Shown: piece by piece, positions 9,588 through 18,435 of the stretch
Layout: the number at the start of each line of letters is the position of its first letter
Numbering within the stretch: the first letter of the stretch is position 1
Assembly (NCBI GenBank): GCA_013141125.1
Contig: JABFRO010000003.1
Location: forward strand, 358,458 to 422,457
Direction of reading: 5' to 3'
Source of the DNA: Methylophilaceae bacterium
Lineage (GTDB): Bacteria; Pseudomonadota; Gammaproteobacteria; Burkholderiales; Methylophilaceae
DNA length: 64,000 bases
Position numbers and translations under genes: made by a program
The notes under the pieces: model-generated
The model's database searches: none
What the model saw: the letters and a program-made list of their open reading frames with translations, nothing else
Told to the model about the DNA's origin: nothing

Positions 9588-10574
9588 TCAAACGCCCCGC
9601 AGGCTGATTTCTCCTGATAACACCCGTTGTAATCCGGTCGGTGTTTCCACCAATAGTGTGCCATCGGTGGCTATGCCACTCACTTTCACTATCGTTTCGC
9701 TTCCATCAGGTGCGATCAGCCTTACTGGCTGGTTGTGGTAGGCATGATATTGCACCCATTCTGTACGTAAACTTTCAAAGCCTTTGTGTTCAAACTCTGT
9801 GAGAATTTCTGCCAGATGTTTGAGCAATAGGCCCAATAATTGATTTGGGTTGATTGTTGCGTTCAGCAAGGTGTGCATATCGGTAGCAGGCTGATCAATC
9901 GTATGAATTAAATTATTCGGCAAGTGCAAGTTGATACCTATACCAATAATCGCTGTGCTGGGACCTTCCATATCGCCTTGCAGTTCAATCAATATTCCTG
10001 CCAGTTTGTGGTATTTATTTTCATGCAAAACCAGTAGGTCATTCGGCCATTTGAGCTGCGCGCCGGGCAAGCCATATTCATGCAAGGCGCGCACCAGCGC
10101 CAGGCCGACAGCCAAACTCAAACCGGATAGGGCGGAAGCGCCGCATTGAAAGCGCCATAGCAGCGAGAAAGTCAGGCTGGCACCCAAACCGGCTTGCCAT
10201 ACACGCCCGCGTCTGCCGCGTCCTGCGGTTTGCAGTTCAGCCGCCACGCAAGTGGCATGTGGCGCGCCTTGGCTGCTGGCTTGCATTAAAAAGCTGTTGG
10301 TGGAAGCGAGCTGGTCGTGTACTTGCAGTTCAAAAATGTGGCGTTTTTCGCCTAGTGTGGCGAGTATTTCGTCTTTATCCAGCAAGCTTAAAGGTTCTGG
10401 CAAACGGTAGCCTTTGCCGCGCACGGAATAAACTTCAACGCCCAGTGCTTCGGCCTCCTGTAGCGCATTCCACACGGTGGTGCGCGATACTTGAAAGTGG
10501 CGCGCAATAGCCGCGCCGGAACGAAACTTAGCGTCGGCCAATAACCGCAGAATAGGGAAAGTGAGATTGTGCAT
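9588..10574 (-). CDS. birA: Biotin--[acetyl-CoA-carboxylase] ligase / biotin operon repressor
   Basis: 328 residues from the ATG at 10574. That start aligns the N-terminus MHNLTFPILRLLADAKF with BirA proteins; the longer in-frame extension to 10697 is rejected because it runs into the glnS start region. The N-terminal winged HTH (HFQVSRTTVWNALQEAEALG) suggests a bifunctional repressor. The ligase core has GRGRRGR for biotinyl-AMP binding and the catalytic KWPNDLL, and a C-terminal SH3-like domain follows. It senses biotin and probably controls the bio operon 3 kb away. Confidence 0.95.
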   Translation of the reverse strand: MHNLTFPILRLLADAKFRSGAAIARHFQVSRTTVWNALQEAEALGVEVYSVRGKGYRLPEPLSLLDKDEILATLGEKRHIFELQVHDQLASTNSFLMQASSQGAPHATCVAAELQTAGRGRRGRVWQAGLGASLTFSLLWRFQCGASALSGLSLAVGLALVRALHEYGLPGAQLKWPNDLLVLHENKYHKLAGILIELQGDMEGPSTAIIGIGINLHLPNNLIHTIDQPATDMHTLLNATINPNQLLGLLLKHLAEILTEFEHKGFESLRTEWVQYHAYHNQPVRLIAPDGSETIVKVSGIATDGTLLVETPTGLQRVLSGEISLRGV

Positions 10575-10659
10575 AGGTTTTGATATTAGCATGAGTGCGC
10601 CTATCGTTTGCATGGCGACTAGCGTGTAAAATGGGCGCATCATTTTTAAAGCTACCGCC

Positions 10660-12426
10660 ATGTCATCGACAAAAACTCCAATTCTCGCCGCTTCCAATTT
10701 TATTCGTCAAATCATTGAGCGTGATATTGAGCAAGGCACGTACGCCACTCGCCGCTGGGCGGGTTCACCGGGCGATGCCGCGTATCAGGCTGCAGGCTTG
10801 CCTGATCCCGCCAAAATTCGCACCCGTTTTCCGCCCGAACCGAATGGCTATTTGCATATTGGCCATGCCAAATCCATCTGTCTGAATTTTGGTCTGGCGC
10901 GCGATTATGACGGCGTGTGCCATATGCGCTTTGATGACACCAACCCGGAAAAAGAAGAACAGGAATACGTGGACAGTATCACCGATGCCGTGCAATGGTT
11001 GGGCTTTGGCTGGGAGGCTTTCGGCACTTCGCATTTGTATTACGCCAGCAATTATTTTGATTTCATGTACCGCGCGGCAGAGGCTTTGATTCAAAGCGGC
11101 CATGCTTACGTCGATCAGCAAACGGCGGAAGAAATGCGTGCCAATCGCGGCACGCTGACCGAAGCGGGCAAGGATTCGCCCTGGCGTAATCGTCCGGCGG
11201 AAGAATCGCTGGCGCTATTCCGCGAAATGCGCGATGGTAAACACGCCGATGGCAGCCTGATACTGCGCGCCAAAATCGACATGGCCGCGCCCAATATCAA
11301 TCTGCGCGACCCCGCCATTTACCGCATCAAACGTGCCACGCATCACAATACCGGCGATAAATGGTGCATTTATCCCATGTATACCTTTGCGCACCCGATT
11401 GAAGACGCGCTGGAACAAATCACCCACTCCATCTGTACCCTGGAATTTGAAGACCAACGCCCGTTTTATGACTGGCTGCTGGAACGGCTGGTAGAGGCGG
11501 CTTTGTTGGCACAGCCGCTACCCAAACAATATGAATTCGCCCGCCTCAACCTGACTTATGTGGTGCTTTCCAAACGCAAACTGATAGAGCTGGTGGAAAA
11601 CCATCACGTCAGCGGCTGGGATGACCCACGCCTGCCCACGCTGGCCGGTGCGCGCCGTCGCGGCTATACGGCAGAAGGCTTTCGCTTATTTGCCGAACGC
11701 ATCGGTGTTTCCAAGGCTGATTCCTGGATTGAATACACCATACTTGAAGATTGCATGCGCGAAGTGCTCAACATTTCCGCCGAACGCCGTATCGCCGTGC
11801 TCGACCCCATCAAGCTGGTAATCAACAACTATCCTGAAAACCAATCCGAAGACTGCTTTGCGCCCAATCATCCACTCAAACCAGAGCTGGGCAAGCGCGT
11901 AGTGCCGCTCACCAGAGAGCTGTGGATAGAACGCGAAGATTTCGAGGAAACCCCGCCCAAAGGCTATTTCCGCCTCACCCCCGGCGGCCTGGTGCGTCTG
12001 CGCTATGGCTATGTGGTGAAATGCACCGGGTTTGAAACAGATGCCGACGGTAAAATCACTGTGGTGCATTGCGAATACTTGCCCGACACCAAATCCGGCA
12101 CGCCGGGTTCCGACAGCATCAAAGTCAAAGGCAATATCCACTGGGTTTCCGTCAACCACGCCTACGCCGCCGAAGTGCGCCTGTACGACCGACTATTCAA
12201 GGAAGCCCACCCCGGTGCAGGCGATAGCAACTATCTGGACGACATCAACCCCAACTCAGTTAAAACCATCATCGCGCAACTGGAACTCAGCTTGAAGGAG
12301 GCTCATGCAGAAGACCGATTCCAGTTTGAACGCCACGGCTACTTTGTGGCCGACAGAAAAGACAGTGTGGCGGGCAGGCCGGTATTTAACCGGACGGTGA
12401 CATTGAGGGATGCCTGGCAGAAGTAA
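10660..12426 (+). CDS. glnS: Glutaminyl-tRNA synthetase
   Basis: 588 residues. A class I aminoacyl-tRNA synthetase charging tRNA-Gln. The HIGH motif is in PPEPNGYLHIGHAKSI and the KMSKS-equivalent is VVLSKRKL. GlnRS-specific stretches include MRFDDTNPEKEEQEYVDSI and WDDPRLPTLAGARRRG. The C-terminal anticodon-binding beta-barrels end with FNRTVTLRDAW. Length is slightly above E. coli GlnRS (554). Divergent from birA. Confidence 0.98.
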   Translation: MSSTKTPILAASNFIRQIIERDIEQGTYATRRWAGSPGDAAYQAAGLPDPAKIRTRFPPEPNGYLHIGHAKSICLNFGLARDYDGVCHMRFDDTNPEKEEQEYVDSITDAVQWLGFGWEAFGTSHLYYASNYFDFMYRAAEALIQSGHAYVDQQTAEEMRANRGTLTEAGKDSPWRNRPAEESLALFREMRDGKHADGSLILRAKIDMAAPNINLRDPAIYRIKRATHHNTGDKWCIYPMYTFAHPIEDALEQITHSICTLEFEDQRPFYDWLLERLVEAALLAQPLPKQYEFARLNLTYVVLSKRKLIELVENHHVSGWDDPRLPTLAGARRRGYTAEGFRLFAERIGVSKADSWIEYTILEDCMREVLNISAERRIAVLDPIKLVINNYPENQSEDCFAPNHPLKPELGKRVVPLTRELWIEREDFEETPPKGYFRLTPGGLVRLRYGYVVKCTGFETDADGKITVVHCEYLPDTKSGTPGSDSIKVKGNIHWVSVNHAYAAEVRLYDRLFKEAHPGAGDSNYLDDINPNSVKTIIAQLELSLKEAHAEDRFQFERHGYFVADRKDSVAGRPVFNRTVTLRDAWQK

Positions 12427-12428
12427 TC

Positions 12429-12758
12429 ATGCTCCCAAACGGAAAATCTGCTTTTGTAGATATTGCTAAAATCGCAGACTACTGTTTGAATGACCCGCAC
12501 CCTGAAGGAAGACACAAAGCCAGAGTTTTTCAATCCGTTTTAGGTTTGAATGTGAGTGATGCCTTGTATTTGCAAAGCATTATCTTCAAGGCAGCAGCGG
12601 AAAACACAGCAATCAAAACTGAAACCGATCAATACGGCGCGCGTTACATTTTGGATTTTGAACTAACGATCAATATGCGTAGTGCCATAATCAGAACTTG
12701 CTGGATAATTCGTACCCAAGAAGATTTTCCAAGGTTAACTACCTGTTATTTATTGTAG
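12429..12758 (+). CDS. DUF6883 domain protein
   Basis: 109 residues starting two bases after the glnS stop. Visible family-like segments are LPNGKSAFVDIAKIADYCL, GRHKARVFQSVLGL and the C-terminal TCWIIRTQEDFPRLTTCYLL. I recognise the DUF6883 pattern, which often sits beside a DUF4926 gene, as here 10 bases downstream. The biochemical role is unknown. The pairing and small size suggest a toxin/antitoxin- or toxin/immunity-like unit, which is inference only. Confidence 0.75.
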   Translation: MLPNGKSAFVDIAKIADYCLNDPHPEGRHKARVFQSVLGLNVSDALYLQSIIFKAAAENTAIKTETDQYGARYILDFELTINMRSAIIRTCWIIRTQEDFPRLTTCYLL

Positions 12759-12768
12759 AGGAGCAAAC

Positions 12769-12972
12769 ATGAAACTACTCGATGTGGTTGCACTTACCCA
12801 GAGTCTCCCGGAAAAACACCTTACGCGTGGTCAGGTGGGCACCATAATTGAAGAATTGGATACCGGCGTTTACGAAGTGGAATTCAGTGATCTGAATGGT
12901 AAAGCCTACGCCATGGCCGCAGTAGAAGAACGCAACTTGATGCCTTTGTTGCATTGCGCAATCGCGGCCTGA
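12769..12972 (+). CDS. DUF4926 domain protein
   Basis: 67 residues, ATG preceded by GAGGAG. The small beta-rich domain reads VVALTQSLPEKHLTRGQVGT, EVEFSDLNGKAYAMAAVEER, a good match to DUF4926. It follows DUF6883 by 10 bases and its stop overlaps the start of the decayed zeta-like gene (TGATG). This suggests one short accessory operon. Function is not established for the family. Confidence 0.78.
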   Translation: MKLLDVVALTQSLPEKHLTRGQVGTIIEELDTGVYEVEFSDLNGKAYAMAAVEERNLMPLLHCAIAA

Positions 12973-13299
12973 TGCCTCGCAAAAAAATCATCATCGCTTG
13001 CCCTCAACGGTGCAGGTAAAGCCAGTTTTGCAGGTAAATTTTTACCTAAATGGCAAAAGCCTGGGTATCACATTGAATTGATCTTTCTGGCATTACCCGA
13101 TGTCGAAATGGCCATACAACGCGTAGCTGCCCGAGTTGCTGCTGGTGGGCATTTTATTGCGGATGATGTGGTAAAAAGACGTTTTGAAAAAAGCCTGCAT
13201 AATTACCACCAAGTTTATAAACCCATAGTAAACACATGGGCAATGTACAATAACTTGGGTATAACGCCTGAAATTATTGAGGAACATCTTAATGGATGA
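12972..13299 (+). pseudogene. Broken zeta-toxin-like P-loop ATPase gene (frameshift plus internal deletion)
   Basis: The ATG at 12972 opens MPRKKIIIA and runs into the P-loop. It then shifts frame at about 13001-13005 and hits TAA at 13017. The next frame continues at once with NGAGKASFAGKFLP, so the Walker A motif is split by what looks like one extra base. After FLP the sequence jumps to QKPGYHIELIFLALPDVEMAIQ, then the basic VKRRFEKSLHNYHQVYKPIV typical of the C-terminal third of zeta-like kinases. Roughly 70 residues that normally hold the catalytic Asp and substrate loop are absent. Not expected to be functional. Confidence 0.8.
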
Positions 13300-13462
13300 T
13301 GATAAAAGCCAAATCAGCGAACCGATGAAAAATCCCTCTATCAGCGATGAATACAAAGCATTGCTACGTGCTGCGGAAAACGCGAAAAAACAGGCAGAAC
13401 TTTTGAGGGTGTCTTATGTTGGGAGAAATAGTTCGCCTTCATTGATTTTCAAGAAGAATTAG
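13292..13462 (+). CDS. Small partner protein of zeta-like toxin gene (putative antitoxin)
   Basis: 56 residues from ATG 13292, overlapping the end of the broken zeta-like frame by eight bases. The sequence is hydrophilic and helical (SDEYKALLRAAENAKKQAEL) with a short C-terminus. Small proteins of this kind with an ALRRA-like helix usually follow stand-alone zeta-like genes. It seems intact although its partner is not. Antitoxin function is inferred from position only. Confidence 0.55.
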   Translation: MDDDKSQISEPMKNPSISDEYKALLRAAENAKKQAELLRVSYVGRNSSPSLIFKKN

Positions 13463-13718
13463 CGTGAATTAAATCAGCACTGAGTCCAGCTTTCACTCGA
13501 TGTTTTTGATTTAAATCCATCGGACTCGGTGAAGTTTTAAGTTAACTCCCTAGCAAATTTAACTCATAAACCCGAATTGATTTCATACCTCTCTTGGTTG
13601 AATAAAATTGTATGAAGTCCCTTTAGGGGTTACAGATATGGCAACAGAAAACTTAGCAAGTGGATTTGGTTTTTGATCTATCAATTTATATCCGCAACAC
13701 TGTGGTATGGAGAATTTA

Positions 13719-14738
13719 ATGCTTAAAGATTTTGACATTGAGAATTTTGGCCCGATTAAAAATATTGCTGTTAAAAATTTGCAAAATATCAATCTTATTT
13801 TGGGGAAAAATGGTTCAGGCAAAACATTTTTATTGAAAATTTTATATAGCACGATCAAATCCCAAGAAGAGTTTGGTCGAGGAGATGATAAGCGGGACTT
13901 CGCGGAAGTTTTAGCTGACAAGCTATATTGGACTTTTCAAGCAGAAAAATTAGGAGATTTGGTCGCTCGTGGAGTGGGGAATCGACTTAAAGTTTCAGTG
14001 AGTATGTCAGATAACACTTTTCTCGCTTATGAGTTTGGTCAGGATACGACAAAAAAAATCGCACCAATTCATAATAATTTGCCTAAACGAAGCTATAACT
14101 CGATTTTTCTACCTCCCAAAGAAGTACTTACGTTAGAGAAAGTAATTTTGAAATCTGCCTTGCAAGACAAAGCATTTGGATTCGATGCAACTTATGCCGA
14201 CCTTGCGCTAGCGCTTAGAAACCCCACCATGCGGGGACGAAATTACGATGCTTTCATGAAATCACGACAACTCTTGGAAAAAATGTTTGAGGGGCGAGTC
14301 GAGTTTGATAGCGGAAGTGATAAATGGATATACAAACAAGGAACAAGCAAGTTTTCGATAATGACAACTGCCGAAGGCGTAAAGAAAATTGCTATCCTTG
14401 ATACTTTGCTTGGGAACCGTTATCTAACGCCTGAGTCAGTCATCTTTATTGATGAGCCAGAATCTGCCTTGCATCCATCGGCGATCGTTAAACTGATGGA
14501 TATTTTAGAGTTACTTGCAAAGTCTGGTATACAGATTTTTATTGCTAGCCATTCTTACTATGTTGTTAAAAAACTTTTCCTGATTGCGCAAAAAGAAAAA
14601 ATATCAATCCCAGTCTTGAGTGAGCAGCAAGACAAAGTTTGGGATTTTCAAGATTTGAAAGAGGGAATGCCTGATACTGAGATCGTTAATGAATCTATCC
14701 GATTGTATGAAGAAGAGCTTGAGGTTTCTCTGAAATGA
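13719..14738 (+). CDS. AAA family ATPase of a two-gene ATPase/ExK module
   Basis: 339 residues from ATG 13719, chosen because GGAG lies six bases upstream; ATG 13707 would add four residues. An OLD/RecF-like ABC-type ATPase: N-terminal FDIENFGPIKNI, Walker A GKNGSGKT (about 30-36), a helical/insert middle, a degenerate signature TTAEGVKKI, Walker B VIFIDEPESALHP (about 241) and the switch His in IASHSYYVV. There is no TOPRIM domain, unlike OLD nucleases. The stop overlaps the next gene by four bases (ATGA). The codons are A/T-rich compared with the flanking genes, which suggests transfer. Probably a defence ATPase, by inference. Confidence 0.82.
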   Translation: MLKDFDIENFGPIKNIAVKNLQNINLILGKNGSGKTFLLKILYSTIKSQEEFGRGDDKRDFAEVLADKLYWTFQAEKLGDLVARGVGNRLKVSVSMSDNTFLAYEFGQDTTKKIAPIHNNLPKRSYNSIFLPPKEVLTLEKVILKSALQDKAFGFDATYADLALALRNPTMRGRNYDAFMKSRQLLEKMFEGRVEFDSGSDKWIYKQGTSKFSIMTTAEGVKKIAILDTLLGNRYLTPESVIFIDEPESALHPSAIVKLMDILELLAKSGIQIFIASHSYYVVKKLFLIAQKEKISIPVLSEQQDKVWDFQDLKEGMPDTEIVNESIRLYEEELEVSLK

Positions 14739-15244
14739 ACATTAGTTTCGAAGAATCTGGGTTGATGTTTGGCCCTTTTGAAGCATTGAGTTTATTTCGT
14801 ATAGAAAAATCTAAGGGTTATATACAAATTCAACAGAATACAAAAATTGCTGAATTTCTTTGGTTGTCTGCTTCAAATAAACTATGGGTTGTTGAAGCAA
14901 AGTCATCAATACCCAAACCTGGTACCAAAGAATATGACAATTACTTTGATGAGATTAAATTCAAATTCATTAACTCTCTCGCACTTACGATAAATGGATA
15001 CTTAAAAAGAAACATGACTATATATGATGAATTTCCAGCGAAATTCAGTTCGTTGAATTGGTCTGAAATAGACTTACGACTCACTTTAATCATTTCAAAT
15101 GTCCCACGAGCCGACCTTCCACCCATCACAGATAAATTTAGAAAATTGATGTTATCAACAAGAAAAATTTGGAAGATTGAAGAGACTTCGGTAAGTGTCC
15201 TGAACAAAGAGGAAGCTATTAAAGTTGGATTGGCCTCGCCTTAA
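14735..15244 (+). CDS. ExK-motif protein paired with AAA ATPase, possible nuclease
   Basis: 169 residues, ATG overlapping the ATPase stop by four bases. The N-terminal half has a strand-strand pattern with E40 (KIAEFLWL) and E54-A55-K56 (KLWVVEAKSS). That spacing fits the second and third strands of PD-(D/E)xK nucleases, though E40 replaces the usual Asp. A helix (FKFINSLALTINGYL) and another strand (RLTLIISNV) follow, as in that fold. I do not recognise a named family. Coupling to an ATPase without its own nuclease domain makes an effector role plausible. AT-rich like its partner. Confidence 0.65.
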   Translation: MNISFEESGLMFGPFEALSLFRIEKSKGYIQIQQNTKIAEFLWLSASNKLWVVEAKSSIPKPGTKEYDNYFDEIKFKFINSLALTINGYLKRNMTIYDEFPAKFSSLNWSEIDLRLTLIISNVPRADLPPITDKFRKLMLSTRKIWKIEETSVSVLNKEEAIKVGLASP

Positions 15245-15264
15245 TTGAATAACTATACTCATCC

Positions 15265-16422
15265 ATGCGCCGCCTCCTAATCCCCCTTTCTATCATCGCC
15301 GCCCTCGCCACCGCCTTCTGGTGGTTCACCCGCCCGCAGTTCATTGCCGTAGCCCTGGTTGAAGTGAATAAAGGCAAAGTGGAAGCTAGCGTTGCCAACA
15401 CCCGTGCCGGTTCGGTGGAGGCTTGTCAGCGTACGCGGTTGTCGCCGATTAGTGGTGGGCGCATTGCGTTTTTGGGGGTGAAGAAGGGGGACCACGTGAA
15501 GAAGGGGCAGGTGTTGTTGCGTTTGTGGAATGAGGATCAATTGGCGCAGAGCAGTCTGGCGCAGACGCAGGTGGATAGTAGCCGCAAGCATATCAATGAA
15601 ATTTGTGCCATTGCCGACAATGCGGCGCGTGAGGCGGCACGTTCGGCAAAATTGCGCGCACGTGGTTTTATTTCGGAGAGTGGTGAAGACAAGGCGCGTT
15701 ATGAAGCGAAATCACGGCGCGCGGCTTGCGAAGCGGCACGTGCGGACGTAGTTCAGGCGCAGGCGCGTTTGCAGGTAACCAGAGTTGAGCAGAACCGCAC
15801 CGTGCTGGTTGCGCCATTTGACGGCATTGTGGCGGATATTGTCGGTGAGCTGGGCGAATACACCACGCCTTCGCCGCCGGGTGTGGCTACGCCACCGGCG
15901 ATTGATCTGATTGATGATTCCTGCCTGTATATCAAGGCACCGATGGATGAAGTGGATGCGCCCAAGATTCACGTCGGCCAGTTGGCGCGAGTGTCGCTGG
16001 ATGCGCTACCCGGTAAATCCTTGCCCGGCCATGTGAAACGCGTTGCGCCCTATGTGGTGGCGGTGGAAAAACAGGCGCGCACGGTGGATGTGGAGGTCTC
16101 GCTGGATAACGCCAGCGACAACAAAAACCTGCTGGTGGGTTATAGCGCCGATGTGGAAGTGGTGCTGGATAGCCATGACCAGGTACTGCGTATACCAACT
16201 TCAACGCTGTTGGAAGGCAACAAGGTGCTACTTTACCGCCCGGATACTAAAAAACTGGAACAGCGTGTCATTAAGGCGGGCATTACCAATTGGGAATATA
16301 CGGAAGTGCTGGATGGCTTGCAGCAGGGCGACCGTATAGTGTCCTCGCTGGAACGCGAAGGCGTGGAGGCCGGGGTTTTGGTTGCTCCTGAAGCCGATAC
16401 CAAAGCTGGCAAGACTAAATAA
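15265..16422 (+). CDS. HlyD/MacA-type periplasmic adaptor of an ABC exporter
   Basis: 385 residues. One N-terminal membrane anchor (LIPLSIIAALATAFWWF), then the biotinyl-lipoyl half-motifs GGRIAFLGVKKGDHVKKGQV and FDGIVADIVGELGEY. These flank a long coiled-coil hairpin of about 110 residues (DSSRKHINEICA to VVQAQARLQVTR), followed by beta-barrel and membrane-proximal domains. It links an inner-membrane ABC transporter to an outer-membrane channel. The ATPase gene follows after six bases. No TolC gene is nearby. The substrate cannot be deduced. Confidence 0.9.
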   Translation: MRRLLIPLSIIAALATAFWWFTRPQFIAVALVEVNKGKVEASVANTRAGSVEACQRTRLSPISGGRIAFLGVKKGDHVKKGQVLLRLWNEDQLAQSSLAQTQVDSSRKHINEICAIADNAAREAARSAKLRARGFISESGEDKARYEAKSRRAACEAARADVVQAQARLQVTRVEQNRTVLVAPFDGIVADIVGELGEYTTPSPPGVATPPAIDLIDDSCLYIKAPMDEVDAPKIHVGQLARVSLDALPGKSLPGHVKRVAPYVVAVEKQARTVDVEVSLDNASDNKNLLVGYSADVEVVLDSHDQVLRIPTSTLLEGNKVLLYRPDTKKLEQRVIKAGITNWEYTEVLDGLQQGDRIVSSLEREGVEAGVLVAPEADTKAGKTK

Positions 16423-16428
16423 CCCCAT

Positions 16429-17133
16429 ATGGCCGAAGCCGACAAACCGCTTATCCAGCTGCGTGGCATAGACCGCACGTTTTATCTGGGTGATAGCGAG
16501 GTGCATGCCTTGCGCCAAGTTGATCTGAATATCGCGCCCGGTGAATATATCGCCGTCATGGGGCCATCCGGTTCCGGCAAATCCACGTTGCTTAATCTGC
16601 TGGGCTTGCTGGATAGACCGGATGCCGGGACTTATCATCTGGAAGGCCGTGATGTCACCACACTTAACCCGGATGAACAAGCCAAAGTGCGTAGCGAGCG
16701 CATCGGCTTTATTTTCCAGAGCTTTCATCTGGTACCGCGCCTGACTGCCGCCGCCAATATCGAATTGCCCCTCATGCTGGCAGGTGTTCCGGCGGCTGAA
16801 CGCGCCAAACGCGTGACCCAGGCGCTTAAAGAGTATGGTCTCACCGAACGCGCACAACATCGTCCCAATGAGCTTTCCGGCGGCCAGCGTCAGCGTGTCG
16901 CCATTGCTCGCGCTACCGTGCAGCGCCCGGCGGTGCTGCTAGCCGATGAGCCTACTGGCAATCTGGATAGAGCTACCGGTGAAGAAGTGGTGCGGCTACT
17001 GGAAGCGTTAAATTCCCAAGGCATGACGCTGATTGTCGTTACCCACGATCAGGCGCTGGGCACACGTGCGCGGCGGCAAATCAAAATGGAAGATGGCAGC
17101 ATTGTGAGAGATGTCACGGGTGAGGCTGGCTGA
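16429..17133 (+). CDS. MacB/LolD-type ABC transporter ATPase
   Basis: 234 residues. Walker A GPSGSGKST near residue 44, Q-loop IFQSFHLVPR, signature LSGGQRQR, Walker B VLLADEPTGNLD and H-loop VVTHDQ are all intact. It belongs to the subgroup that works with MacB/FtsX-like permeases. It is next to the adaptor gene but 1.5 kb from its likely permease, because an IS630 element and a dead antitoxin gene lie in between. Confidence 0.93.
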   Translation: MAEADKPLIQLRGIDRTFYLGDSEVHALRQVDLNIAPGEYIAVMGPSGSGKSTLLNLLGLLDRPDAGTYHLEGRDVTTLNPDEQAKVRSERIGFIFQSFHLVPRLTAAANIELPLMLAGVPAAERAKRVTQALKEYGLTERAQHRPNELSGGQRQRVAIARATVQRPAVLLADEPTGNLDRATGEEVVRLLEALNSQGMTLIVVTHDQALGTRARRQIKMEDGSIVRDVTGEAG

Positions 17134-17265
17134 TAATTAGGTCAGATGTAAATTGTTTTACTTGAATGTCAAAATCTTAAGATAGAAACCACTTCATTAA
17201 GAGCCTTGTCGCAGTCTGTTGCTAACTGCGTGAAGTGAGTACGAAAGTTGCCGTGCTGTGTTCTA

Positions 17266-18408
17266 GTGCCTAATTGCATAAATTAACGATTGTATTACGG
17301 AGCTGCGAGCCTTTAACCTCACGTTTACGCCAAACAAAAGGATTGGCATTGTTGTTGTAAGCGGTAACAAAATCTTTGATGGCTTGCGTCAACTGTTCGA
17401 TGCTGCTGAAGCTGGCTCCGCGCAGGGTTTTGCGCGATAGAATACCAAACCAAATTTCCACTTGATTCAACCAGCTGGCTGAAGTGGGCGTGAAGTGAAA
17501 ATTTACATTGGGGTGTGCCGTCAGCCATTCATCGTTTTTCTTGTGCGTACAATAGTTGTCAAGAATGACATGCACCTCTCGATCAACGGAAACCTCGGCC
17601 ACCACTTCATCGAGAAATTCCTGAAAGTCGGGGCGCTTCTTGGTGGCGGTCGTTTTGGATTGAATGGCTCCCGTTGCGACATTCAATGCGGCAAAAAAAT
17701 TGAGCGTGCCATGGCGCTTATAGGTGCTTTTTAAACCGCGTACTATCTTCCCGCTGCTGGTGTGGACAAAGCCACCGGGTCTTTCTATGGCCTGAATAGA
17801 GGGCTTTTCGTCGATGGAAATGACCAGCGCGTTATACGGCGGATTCAGGTATAGCCCGATAATATCGGCCGATTTCATCGCAAACTCCGGGTCGGTACTG
17901 ACGCACCAGGAGCGATGGCGCTGGAGTTGAATGCCTTCTTTGCGCAATAGCCGCCAGACGGCATCATCGGAAACGCCCAGTGTTTGCGCCAACGATTTTC
18001 CATCCCATGTCGCCTGTCCTGCCGGTGGCGGCTGTTCAATTTGCTTTAGCAGTCGGTTACGCAATTCCGTGGCGGCGTGCTTCGGCGGCTTTCCAGGCCT
18101 TTGTCGATCACGGAGTCCATTCATGCCTTCCGTTGCAAACCGCTTGCGCCAGACAGCCACCGTACCGGGTCTTATAGCAAGCTCAGCCGCAATCTCGTCG
18201 TTACGCTTGCCTTCAAGGCATCCCATCACAATCTGCGCGCGCTCTCTCATGCGAATCTCATCGGTTCGGCTATGGATTAAACGCTCCAACTCCCGCCGAT
18301 CCTTGTCCAAACAACTGATCGATATTGCTACTCGCGCCATGGCTTCCTCCGTTTTATCCAGATAACGGAGCTATTATATTAAAGACGTATATTTATGCAA
18401 TTAAATAC
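17266..18408. mobile_element. IS630-family insertion sequence, complete
   Basis: 1143 bases between TA dinucleotides at 17264-17265 and 18409-18410, the TA target duplication typical of IS630/Tc1. The left end GTGCCTAATTGCATAAAT and the inverted right end GTATTTAATTGCATAAAT match at 15 of 18 positions, and similarity continues a little further in. One transposase gene fills the element. Insertion separates the ABC ATPase gene from its permease genes. Confidence 0.9.
17270..18340 (-). CDS. IS630 family transposase
   Basis: 356 residues. N-terminal HTH with RERAQIVMGCLEGKRNDEIA and AVWRKRFATEGMNGL, then a second helix-turn region. The C-terminal DDE domain has the first Asp in ALVISIDEKPSI, the second in VHVILDNYCTHKK and the Glu in SWLNQVEIWFGIL. 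All three catalytic residues are present and the frame is open, so the element may be active. Its stop lies close to the left terminal repeat. Confidence 0.95.
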   Translation of the reverse strand: MARVAISISCLDKDRRELERLIHSRTDEIRMRERAQIVMGCLEGKRNDEIAAELAIRPGTVAVWRKRFATEGMNGLRDRQRPGKPPKHAATELRNRLLKQIEQPPPAGQATWDGKSLAQTLGVSDDAVWRLLRKEGIQLQRHRSWCVSTDPEFAMKSADIIGLYLNPPYNALVISIDEKPSIQAIERPGGFVHTSSGKIVRGLKSTYKRHGTLNFFAALNVATGAIQSKTTATKKRPDFQEFLDEVVAEVSVDREVHVILDNYCTHKKNDEWLTAHPNVNFHFTPTSASWLNQVEIWFGILSRKTLRGASFSSIEQLTQAIKDFVTAYNNNANPFVWRKREVKGSQLRNTIVNLCN

Positions 18409-18435
18409 TAGATATGATTATCGGTAATGCGAAAT

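Noticed and set aside
13078-13299. Stand-alone 73-residue gene
   Set aside because: It is the C-terminal third of the broken zeta-like gene, with upstream P-loop codons readable in the same frame back to 13006. Not an independent gene.
13475-13530. Imperfect hairpin GAGTCC...GGACTC with inner CGATG/CATCG before the AAA module
   Set aside because: Stem arms are short and interrupted with no promoter or terminator context. It could be part of an ncRNA or repeat, but one copy alone does not support a call.
13583-13921. Minus-strand frame of 112 codons crossing the start of the AAA ATPase gene
   Set aside because: Most of it is the antisense of the ATPase gene. The tail at 13583-13700 lies in the gap and reads like protein, but it has no start, ribosome site or recognised homolog. 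Possibly a gene remnant, not supportable.
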